Shown one piece after another: positions 1 to 10,100 of a DNA stretch of 64,000 bases. The position numbers and the translations under genes were made by a program. The DNA comes from Pyrocephalus nanus (lineage: Eukaryota > Chordata > Aves > Passeriformes > Tyrannidae): contig CM076266.1 of the NCBI GenBank assembly GCA_038380795.1, forward strand, positions 37,585,425 through 37,649,424, in the 5' to 3' direction. The first letter of the stretch is position 1. Every line of letters starts with the position of its first letter. Below the pieces are notes generated by a model. The model had not been told where the DNA came from. It saw only the letters and a list, made by a program, of their open reading frames with translations, and ran no database searches.

Positions 1-1779
1 AGAGGTTGAGCTGGTTGCTAAACTTGATTTTGCTAAATCATTATTTATGTCATTCTCTTGCTGTATTGCCAAGAGAGTGATTTTGGGCACCCCACTATGA
101 AAATGATTTTTTAACCGATTTTTATAACCAATTCCTGTATGAGGCTGTCTGAAGGCATACTGTAAAGGTGAAACACTCCATATCATGTGTTGTGTAAGGG
201 AGGCAGAATTGTACTTTCATACCCATCTAACCAAAAAGGCAGCCTTTCCAATTACCTGCTGTTTGGGAGCTCTGGCTTCTCTTGCATGCAGAGGGCTGCT
301 AACTCCTCTACCTCTGCATTGGTGGAGAGGGATAGTTCCCTTTCCCTCCTACCTTGCTGATGATGCGCTTGGGTTACAGTTGGTCCTGATGTGCGAAAGG
401 ATGTCAGAAATATGAAGTGTGAGAGTGAGGAGTGGCAAACCACAACTAATTCACTGAATGTGTCCCTACAAATGTAATTGTTACTGACCAGGGTTAGAGG
501 GGAGGGACTTGTGCTATATGACTGTGGCTGGAGGCCCTGATATGATGTCCAGTGAACAACAATCTCTTGAGGAGCAGAAGCAGGAGTAGGCATAGTCCAG
601 CAGCTTGTCTCCTATATATCCTTCTGGATTCTGGACTAGCTGCTCTCTGTTTTGATGCATACCACTGTGCTATGAGACAAAGGCTGTTTAACCTTTCTCT
701 TCTGGTCTTGGGTGTGCAAATGCACTGGACCCCAGCACTGTGTCTGACATCATCTCATGATTATACTGCCTCACTTTTCTAATGCTTGGTTAGCATGATG
801 ATGAGTCGGGTGTTTTTGTTCCCTCTACAACCAACTACTTGTGTTGTATGCCTCCTGCAGGAACTGGAAAAAAGAGGATAATTGAAATAGTTTGCATTAG
901 AGGTGGCACAACTCTAGTGTCAATGAAATTTTAACAACTCTGTTGTCCAGACTCCTTCTATCTCCAGCCCAGCAGAAAAATGCAAACAATCTTTACTCTG
1001 GAGTCTTATGTATGGTTCTTAGGTATGAGAATATGTAGGAGACCCTAATCTCAGACATGTAGGAGTCTTCTGAGTTGGCACCATCAATTTCTGGCCCTCA
1101 ACTAGCCACATAAACTCTTCTCTCCTTGGGCTGGTTTTCAGATGTTTAAGGAGAGTATCTGCTAAACTGCCAGTTGTGCCACGTGGATGAACTCCCCGTG
1201 AAGTTCAGAGCTAGCTGGGGCCTCAAGCCTTAAAGAGAATAACAGTCCTGTCAGAGTATCTCCACGTGTACTTATGGTGTTTACTTCTGGATTAATTCTG
1301 CTTCAGCTAAGAAAAAAATCCACCCCAGAGCACTAGTTACAGCTTCTTGTCTGCCAAAAAAATACTCCCAGGTGGTAGAGCTTGCTATTCTGCATCCTCT
1401 CTCCTGACCAAAGTTTCTACACCTTCTCTGGGCCAGACCTCTGTAACCTCCAAGTCTTTGGCACAGATACCATTCTAGCCCTTTCAAGGCTGATTGGGTC
1501 CAAGGTTTCAGAGTCAGGATGACATCTGGCTCCCTAGGTTGCTTGCTGCCTCTGGGAACCAACTTCAGAATCTTGTGAAGGCAAGAAAAATATCTGTTAA
1601 GCTGGTATGGCTTCCTGGCCTATGCCATGCCTGGAAAGAGACAGCTAATACTAAGGCACTTAGGAGATTGGGAACCTGAAGGATTGGCTGTGTGCCCTAT
1701 TGTCTGATGTTGGGGAAGTATGTCTTATGCCTCCCCTTTAGGCTGTCCCTACTGGATCATCATAGGTTATTAAGATCAC
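1..1779. other. unassigned unique sequence
   Basis: I see no gene here. Open frames on both strands are short, overlap one another and resemble no family I know. Two CACGTG E-boxes occur at 1180-1185 and 1263-1268, 83 bp apart. They fit bHLH factors such as USF or MYC/MAX, but a 6-base motif is weak evidence. There is no simple repeat of note. Confidence 0.7.
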
Positions 1780-1870
1780 TTAGTCCTTTAGACTGGAAGG
1801 GACCTTGGGAACTCATGTGGGTCCAGCCTCCTCAAAGGGAACACTGAGTTCAGGTGTTGTTATTATGATA
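1780..1870 (-). mobile_element. CR1 LINE 3' end remnant (degenerate)
   Basis: The stretch begins with wording close to the antisense CR1 3' end (GACTGGAAGGGACCTTGGGA) and continues with a worn version of the following segment, including a CTCAAAG block and a TTCAGGTGTTGTT block. Divergence is high, so this is an old 5'-truncated copy lying antisense to the window. The subfamily cannot be set, and the right-hand boundary is approximate. Confidence 0.55.
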
Positions 1871-3580
1871 GTATCCAAATGCGAGTAGCTGTCTAAGTTG
1901 GCTGAGATAATATTTTAGTGTGTTGCACCTCTTGCCTTAAAATGTATCCTTCAGACTTCTCAGTGTCTACACCTGTGGCTGCCTTTTGCTGCTTGTTAAG
2001 AGTGCAAAAACAAAATACCAGTCTCAAGGAGCTGCCAAGCTTTGAAACTAGCTTTGTCATCTCTTATTTCCTAAACTGCAGCGTTCTTCAAACTGGTGGT
2101 GGCCTGGCACAAAATATACTGCCTGCTTGCTCTAGCAAATAATGTAATACAGCAACACCTTTGGTTTCATAATGATTACTTACTTGAACACATTTTACAT
2201 TTAGACTGAGGTGTTTTTTTCTGACCTCATTCTGGCAGTAGTCTCATGCCTGGTATGTTTCGATTTTTGCAAGTGGACCTCGGATTTGTTGATGTTGGTT
2301 GTACCCTTGGCAGTCCAAAAAGCAGCCAGAGGCACAGTGCCCTCTGCAGTCCCCACTGCACTGGCAGACAGTGGGTTATCAAGGGGACATGTTGTCTGTG
2401 GTATCTCTGGTTCCTCTCTTGGGCTGCTCATGTATTAAACTGAGTTGGTCTGTAGCAAATGTTTCCTGTAGCACTTGTAGGCTTGTCGGTATAACATTGT
2501 CCTGTGGTGGGGAATCTTCAGTGAGTTAATGTCACAGAAAAGAAATGGATTGTAGACTTTAATTTTGGAATTTTTTTTAATAGGAATAGAGCCAAAATGA
2601 GTGCTCTGGTTCGTTCAAATATCTAGTAACACACAAAACCAACTGGTGGATCAATGTTGCTGCCACTCGAGTAGAGTAGGAACGATGAGAGGAGTTGCAA
2701 AATTGTGCAAATGGACTGGAGCAAAGTGAACTGCAGGAGATTCATCAGGTGCATTGACTTCATTGCTGCTTTTATTCTGCTCTTTCTGCACTTCTTTGGG
2801 TTGTCTCTGAGAAAGGCCACTGCAAATCGCACCTAGAACATCAAATCCCTGATTTTCAGTGTGGCTTCTGAAAGCATGTAAACCTTTTTTTGTTGGGAGA
2901 TGATGGGGTTGTTGTTCTGTTTGTGGCTGGATTTCTTAAGTATTTTTTTAAGCTGATTGTAGAATATTGTCAGTAGAAATCTATTAAAAGGAACTGTTAA
3001 AACAACACCAAAAGAATCTCTAAATTTAAAAGCTAGGAGATCCCTTTACTACTTGCTGTGACTCCCTGGCTGCCTGGACTGTAGGTCCTCTTGCAAATGC
3101 CCAGTAAACTTAGTGTGAGGTGTCCACTGTGATCGAAAAGCAGAGCTGGCTGTGCCCTTTCCGGGCTTGTGATGAGACGACTGAAAAGGGAGGAACTTCT
3201 TAAATTATTGGTGGGATCTGAAGCCCTCTCAGTCTATTTTCTACATTGTCATTACTTACTATTATGGTTTTTTTCTGACCTTCTGTGACTAATAGGTAGC
3301 ATGGAAAGCTACCAACGTTCTTACCCAGAGTCGAGCTGTGCTGGAAACAATGTTGCAGTGCGGTTGTGGCACCCTTTGTTCCTAGATGTGAAATAGTGCA
3401 GGTCCCCTTTGATCCGGGGAGGTGAAGGCACCCTGCCTTCCTGCTTGGATACCTGCTCTCTGTCAGCAAGATATTTCTAGGCGGAAACCAATGTTTTACA
3501 TATTTTACATACATTATAGCAAAATCTTTGCAGTTTACGTTATTTAATCTGCCCTGATCCATAGCTGTATTCTCTCCCCA
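1871..3580. other. unassigned unique sequence with hairpin cluster
   Basis: No gene is recognised. An open frame of 136 codons on the minus strand (3200-3610) has no recognisable domain and is probably chance. At 2328-2375 several short inverted repeats overlap (see findings). A splice-donor-like GTAAGAAC lies on the minus strand near 3317-3324. It could serve a minus-strand transcript leaving the CpG island, but nothing else supports this. Confidence 0.6.
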
Positions 3581-3592
3581 CAGCACGTGCTG
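3581..3592. promoter_or_regulatory. perfect 12-bp palindromic E-box
   Basis: CAGCACGTGCTG reads the same on both strands and holds the CACGTG core bound by bHLH factors such as USF, MYC/MAX and CLOCK/BMAL. It sits about 70 bp before the CpG-dense part of the island that follows, so a role as an upstream promoter element is reasonable. The same bases also follow a pyrimidine tract ending in CCCCACAG, so the site could instead be read as a plus-strand 3' splice acceptor ending at 3583. Confidence 0.35.
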
Positions 3593-3660
3593 CCAAAGCT
3601 GCCACTTCACACTTCACTGGCAGCATATGAACATCCTCCCGAGTGTCTCCTCAGAAGAGA

Positions 3661-4020
3661 AATCCACGCGTGGCCCTTCAGTAATTTGCCGTACCGCGAG
3701 GTTACGCGCCTTTCAGACCGCGTGTCGCGATTATCGTGCCCACCCCTGGCTCTTACCCTCCCTCCATTCCCCTTTCCCACCCCTCTCCCGGGGCGGAGGG
3801 CGCGGCGCGGGCGGGGCGCGCCCCCGCGTGGCAGCCGAGGGGAGTGCACCGCCGGGCCCGTGCAGGCTCCCGGTGCAGGCTCCCGGTGCAGGCTCCCGGT
3901 GCAGGCTCCCGGTGCAGGCTCCCGGTGCAGGCTCCCGGTGCAGGCTCCCGGTGCAGGCTCCCGGTGCAGGCTCCCGCTCCCACTCCGAAGGCCAGGAGTT
4001 CACATCCCGCCTGCTCGGCA
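3661..4020. promoter_or_regulatory. CpG island, candidate promoter
   Basis: By hand count roughly forty CpG dinucleotides fall within about 360 bp, while the flanks are CpG-poor and AT-rich. The core has GC boxes of the Sp1/KLF type: GGGCGGGGC at 3809-3817 and GGGGCGG at 3790-3796. The right half is the 13-bp minisatellite. In birds, unmethylated CpG islands usually mark promoters. No known first exon can be read on either strand, so this could be an alternative promoter, a noncoding RNA promoter, an orphan island, or simply GC-rich sequence grown by the minisatellite. The transcription direction is unknown. Confidence 0.6.
3861..3977 (+). repeat. 13-bp GC-rich minisatellite, 9 copies
   Basis: The unit TGCAGGCTCCCGG repeats head to tail nine times without interruption. 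The first eight copies are identical, and the ninth differs only in its last base (C for G). Each unit carries one CpG, so the array adds to the CpG island. Near-identity of copies points to recent expansion or ongoing homogenisation, and length polymorphism between individuals would be expected. Since 13 is not a multiple of three, copy-number changes shift any reading frame across it, which argues against a conserved protein-coding role. All frames stay open only because the unit has no stop codon. Confidence 0.97.
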
Positions 4021-4030
4021 GGAGGCAAGT

Positions 4031-6943
4031 AAGCCAGCGTTTAGCTGTGGCTGGTAATAATTTGTTTTTTGAGTTTTGGCTTCGTATTCCGTGAGGCGGC
4101 AAGTAAAGGAAAACACCGTTAAGGCATGTTGAAATTTATTCCCGTTGTTTTCCAAACAAACGGGTCTCACAGAGTAGGGGTGTGTAATTTCTTTACTACT
4201 CGTTATATTTTGCCTTTGTCTGATTTATTGCAGTGCCTGCGAGGTATAAATATTAAAACAGTTTATCATAAATTGAACGTTACAAAGGCAACATCTGGTT
4301 TAGATAACTTTTTTTTGGAGGCTAAACTTTCACTGCACAGTTCATAAACTACACACAGGTCTTAAATCCCTTTCTTTAAACTCAGGTCTCTCCTTCTGTT
4401 GCTGAGTGGGCTGACATTTGCAATATTTATTTGAGTATTCATATCCTCTGTCATAGCTTTAGTGTATGCTTCTGGAGCTGAAATGTTAAAATTCCCCACC
4501 TAATGCTTGGTGTGAGGATGCACCTCAGAATGAGATTGCTGGGTCCCTTGCTGCTTTCTGTCTCCTGTGGGTTTGACATGGTTTTATGAGGTACTTCTCT
4601 CTTGGACACTTGGTCAGAAGGCCATGCACCAGCATTGTTGTAGGGTTTATGTAGCTATGGTATCACCATAAAAACTGACACCACCACTCCCCAGTTCTTT
4701 AGTTACATACACTGAAAACATCCTAAGGAGAAAAACATCATGTGGTTTATATGTTGTGAATCTGTTTAATAGCTTTAAAAAATAAGCAATGGCTCTGCTT
4801 TCCTGTGTCCTCTTTACAGGAAAAAATAGGCAGGTGGATTGACAGTTCAGTGTATTATAATGGGTTTTTCTTCAGATTTGAACTTCTCTAATAGAACAAG
4901 TGTTTCTGTCATACTCCATAATCCTGGCCTCTCATGAGATATCCTGAGAAACCTCAGAAATGGCATATCAAAATAGTAAACCAAAAAGCATAACCCTTAA
5001 TATAGCCCTAGGGCAAACTCCGTCTTCTGAATTGCGTGGCACAATGGAGATCATAGAATAAAAGACTGTTTTGCCTTGGAGGGTTTTTTCCTTCCTTTTT
5101 CCAAGCTAGTTCTAATATTTACAGTAACTCTGTTCTCTGCAGATTTAATTGAGTCAATTAAGATTCTCAGGCTCGATTCCCCCAGGTGTGGGTTAAAAGT
5201 TTTTCTTGGTTTTGTTTTTTTTTTTTTCTCCCCCCCTCCTTCTTACCAGCTGCTGTTTCTTATTCTAGCCTGGTTACAGAGGAAGAAGCTATCTGGGATT
5301 TTGGTACAAAGCTCCAACTATTGCAGTGAGGTGATCTGCTGTGAGTGCAATCATGAATTACACCTGACTTCATTTTCCTTTATTTCTGCGTCCTTTCCTG
5401 TCCTTTACAGCGTTTCACCTCTTTAAACTGTGTCTTCTGAGGTTTTTTCCTATGTAGAAAACAGTTTCTTTGTTTTTCAGTAGCCTTTTCACCGTAAATG
5501 GTTGCTGATTAAGGTGAAGATTTCTTCTTACTGAAGGAGCTGGAGTGTGCTTGCCTATATTTCAGCTTTTCCCATGCTTAGCTCTGTTCCTTATCAACAC
5601 TATTACCAAAGAGCTAAATTGGTATATCCATGCAGCTGTTGATGAGCATTGGTGTTGAAGCAGCAAACCTTTCTTAGGTCGGTACTTTGTAAGCCATATA
5701 GTCTTTTTAAGCATTTCTGTTCTCTGTTAGTAGTGACTCTCATTTCTTATTTGCCTCCTTGCTTAGCATTTGGGCTAACCGAAAACACCCAGGTACACCC
5801 ACAGGCTGCGTTTTCTTGTGCATTCAGGCATGTGCCAGGCTCCTGCTGAAGTGTAGCTGTCAGAGGTTTCAGTTTAGTTACTCTGAGGATGTTTGGTTGG
5901 CATCCACATCTTGTACATCAGATGGAATGCTGCCAACGAGCATTTCCTTGGAAGCCCAGGGTGCAAAGTGTCGTGACTGTGGGTACTAGGAACGTTTTCA
6001 GTTCATGCAGACAAAAAAGCACTTTCTCTTCTCCAAGATCAGTCTTTGTTTGGCAAAAAGAGCAACATTGTTCTTGGTGTTGCACTTTGCATGTTACTCT
6101 TGTATTTGAATGATTATTTTATGTCAGTCATGATAGTTTAAATATATTCCCTTAGAACTCCATAGTCACTCAACTGGTAAAAAAAAGAAATTCACGTATG
6201 GTTTTGAAGGAAGTTCTGATCTAAGTATTGATGCTCATTTGGATTATCTGAACTGATGGTTGATATGAAAAATTTAGCTGGCAGCAATGTAATTTTAAAG
6301 GAGTATTGTTGGGAGGCTGTGTCCTGGCTTTAATCCCAAGATGAGAATCTTAAAGCAGACCTCGGTAGTATTAGTTTATCCAGTATGTCCAGGCAAGAAT
6401 AATAGCGTTCTTAACTTGGAGCCTTGTTTCAGAGGCCAAGTTAATACCTTATTTTCTTTTACTCTTGTCTTTGGCTAAAGATTTGAGACCAGCTTGCTCC
6501 TCCTGAGTTTCTTGTAAAGGCAAGATTGCAAAAGATATTTGATAAGGTCGTTGCTGGGTTGGCAAGAAGAGTGGGTGATAACTGCTTCACACAGAATTGC
6601 AGCAAGAATCAGTGTCTAGAAGAACCTTGGATGTGGTTGTAGTGTGTTAAGACTCCAGGTTCGCTAAATTCTGGCTTGAAGTAGTCTTTGGCACAAATAT
6701 TAGCTAGACCTCAAACTTTGCTAGGGGTTAGATGGTGCTTTGGGAGTTTGTTCCTGTGTGTAACCTGGCATGGAAATCAGAAAGGTTCCCAGCTCCAGTA
6801 TCTACACTGTTGAATACTGTAAAAAATGACAGCTGTCAAAATAAACAAGCAAAGGTGCATCTCTGGTGAATTTCTCCTTTTTAATGGTTACAGGTTTTCA
6901 CTGTGGCAAGACTGAACTGATAGCCATGTAACAATCTTTCTCC
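4031..6943. other. unassigned unique sequence
   Basis: No gene is recognised. A run of about 30 pyrimidines (5215-5244) ends in CTTACCAG and so resembles a strong plus-strand splice acceptor (AG ending at 5249), followed 91 nt later by a GTGAGT donor-like site at 5341. The open frame between them matches nothing I know (see findings). The remaining open frames look like chance. Confidence 0.6.
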
Positions 6944-7045
6944 CACACATAGAAACATTTAGGTTGAAAAAGACCTTTAAGATCACCAAATCTAAGTATT
7001 AAGTTGGCACTGCCAAGTCTACCACTAAACCACGTCGATAATGAA
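6944..7045 (-). mobile_element. CR1 LINE 3' fragment
   Basis: This is the reverse complement of a CR1 3' terminus: an ACATAGAAACATTTAGGTTG start, then AAAAGACCTTTAAGATCACC, then an AGCACTGCCAAGTC-type block ending in CACTAAACCACG. It is heavily 5'-truncated, keeping only about 100 bp of untranslated end. The block order is the same as in the copy at 13950, so both come from one CR1 subtype. The element lies antisense to the window. Confidence 0.9.
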
Positions 7046-7070
7046 GATTAGCAAAGTTTTACAGCATATT

Positions 7071-7125
7071 ACAAAAAAAACCCAAACCAAATAAACAAAA
7101 CCACCCAAACAAAAAACACAACCCT
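7071..7125. repeat. A/C-rich low-complexity tract
   Basis: An almost pure adenine and cytosine stretch (runs of A broken by AAC and CCAAA words) follows the CR1 fragment after about 25 bp. No exact tandem period is held. This is simple low-complexity DNA. Confidence 0.8.
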
Positions 7126-7126
7126 G

Positions 7127-10100
7127 CCTGATTTTAAGCAAATTATAGACTGGAATATCTTTATGTGAGAGTCAAGAAGCAAAATCCATACAATCTATCT
7201 AAAGCTTTAAATTCACACTCTCCCAAATCATGGAAGTGAGATGACTTCTGGGGAAGAGAAAGAGGTGTAAACAGTGTGCAGAGAGCCTGGGTATGTCTGG
7301 GAATGCATAAGCAGAAAGATAAACATTTGAAATGGATTTTAGTCCCAATCAAGTACTTACTTTCTCATGTACAGACATTAATGTGTCATTATTGGCGTGG
7401 GAAGGGTTCAAAAGTGTGTGTGGTTGGGCGGGTTTTGCCTGGTTAGAGAGAGGAAGAGGTTCACGCCTGTGTGATGTGGGTTCCTCTGACTTTTTGTTGT
7501 GGTGATATCTCACATTGAGAGAAAACATTGCATATTGCAACTGGTTGACAAGTAATACTATGCTATTCAGTGTAATTTCCTAGTCTATCAGGCGTGCTTT
7601 AAAATGGCAGAGTCTTTTTTATTTATTCATTTATTTATTGGTTTTGGATTCCTGTTGCATAAGGGAAGTCTCAGCTCCTCCAGGGCTGACCTCATGCTCC
7701 AGAGAAATCAGTTGTGGAGTAAGAATTTCCCGGGCTTGACAGTGTGTTTGAGGAGGAGGAACTTCAGCTCTGTTTGGCATGCTTCTTTAGATAATCCCAA
7801 CTCAGAGGCACAGATAAAAGCAACTGTGTACAGCTGTGACTGATGTTTGGATTTTGAGGCTAGTATTAGCCAGCAGTCTGTTCTTCTCTTAATGTAGTGA
7901 CTGTTTCAAGTTTTAAATTTTTATTTCTGAAAAAACTAATAGAACACTGACATCAAAATTTGGTTTGTAGACCAGAGAATCGTTGTTGCAGACTGGAGAA
8001 TTGTGTTGATCTGCTCTGAGCATCTTGCACAGCAGAATTTCTTTGCCCTAATACTTTTTTGAAAGCATGGATCTTCTGATCTTGAGCCTAATGTTTTTAA
8101 TATGCAGTCATCTTAATACTTGGTTTATTCTTGATATTAAAATTGTGCTTTATTAGGAATTTGAACTCTTGTGAATTAAAAGTTGACTTTTTCTATTACA
8201 ACCTTCCCACCCTACCACCCAGTAGCTATCCACCTTGATTTCTTAGTCTTTCTAAAACAAATGTTCCCCTCTCCACCATGTTGTTAATGTTGCAGGCATT
8301 CTAAAGGCGACTTCTGACACATAGACCAGTTTTGATTTCTTTCATGCTGATTCACATTGGCAATGTTCTGCAGTTTCTCTTTGTATCTCAGGATTTGTAT
8401 CCTCGACAAACATGTCAGTAGTAACTTGCTTAATAACTATTAAAAGTTGCATAATTCATGTCTAAGGTCCAGTGTAGCAATGATAGTGCCAGCAGCCCAT
8501 CTGCTTGTGATGACTCCTCACTTACAAGAATGATTTCAGACTTGCAACCCTTCTTCTGTTTGTTCAGTTAGTGAATATTTGAATTTAAAACTATTTAAAA
8601 ATTTATATATACTGTGGTAAAATGTTAGCTGAGTAACTAGCATTGCCAAATGTTAAGGAAGAAGGGAACATTTAAGATTTCATGACAGGCAGTTAGTTTT
8701 TTGCAGGGGAAAGGGGAGGTGTGTGTGAGAGAGAATGAAGAATTTTAGGCTGATAGCAGCATGGGTGAAGCAAGTGGGTTTTGACACCTTACTTCTCTTT
8801 GACAGAGAAATAACATGGTTTCAGTTTCTTACCCCGGAGGAACTTTGTTCCCTTTCCATCAGTGCTGGTGCATGGAACAGGCCCCTCAGTGGCTGTGTCC
8901 TGCCCTGGTGATGGCCAGGAGCTCCTGGCTATATGAGATGTCTGTTCCTAGCATGGATGTGACAAATCAAGGAAGCAGGCAGAGTACTCAGCCCCTTGGC
9001 TCGGGTTGTCCTTTTTGGTTGCTGCTAGAAGGGAATTAGTCCAGTCTCAGGGTTCCTTGTCCAAAAAGAACTGCAGTCCATCCCCACCCCTTTGTGAAGA
9101 GGAGGGGACATGCAGATTGTGGGTGTGGAAAAGATTGTATTTGGTGTTTAGACACTTGGATCCAACAGGCATCTGCATTTTGGTGGTGCCAGACTTGTGC
9201 AGGCTGTTTTGGCACTTCTTGTGGAAGACTTTACTTTGGCTGCTGCAGTGCTCAGTATGTCTAGCTTAAGACAATCTCTATGCCATCTTCACTTCTATCT
9301 TGCCAGAGCAAACAGATGTGCTCCTTTTAGTCTACAACATTTAGTCCAAGGATGCTTGCTGTTGGAGGATACTTCTTGGGGTTTGCTGGCTTTCCTTTTG
9401 TCCTCCCTGTTGTACATTCCTGGATATCAGCAGAAGAACCTACTGTGGAGTTTTACTTGTGATTTAAACGTTACTGACATTTACAGGAAATTTAACTTTG
9501 TCAAAGCAGTGAGAAAGCTGTTCAGTAGCCGGAGACTTGATCTTCTTTCATAAGTCCGTAGCGACTGGTATTAATTATATTCTCTTTCTTTATATCTTTA
9601 CATATAGAATGCTGCTTTAGTCAGTGTCAGGTTAATATGTTAATTACATATGTTACCTTTCTTTAAATGTTTTCTTTGAGATTTTTGGAAACTTCTATGT
9701 TCATTGACATATTGAAAAGAAGTTTCATCAACCAACATTAAAAAAAGGCCTGAGATGCTGCTGCAGGCTATTCCTTCCATTACTCCAGTGAATTGAGCTA
9801 CTGTATCTATAGCAATTAGGAGAGTTTCCAAAAGAAATTTCCTGAATACTACTTTGGAGAAGAGTATTTCTGAAATGAAATAGCTTTCAGCAGAATTTCC
9901 ACCACACTGTCTCTTGGCAATACCTGTGCACGTTGATACAGGAGGCTCTCAGTTGTGTCTGGTCACATGGGATGGTCACACTGCTCCCTATCTTCAGGCT
10001 TAATCCCTAATACAGTGTGGTGGCATGCTGTTTTGAACAGGAATTGGCAGACGCTCTGTGGCCTGTGTGCTCCTGTCTGTGCTTGCCGCTTTCTCTCTTA

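Noticed and set aside
3861..3977. CRISPR-like or protein-repeat array
   Set aside because: The 13-bp units are contiguous with no spacers, and 13 is not divisible by three, so neither a CRISPR array nor a stable coding repeat fits.
3587..4094. Long overlapping open frames (98-156 codons) on both strands
   Set aside because: They exist in several frames at once across a GC-rich, stop-poor tract and a repeat without stops. No domain is visible. I report only the splice-signal coincidence as a lead.
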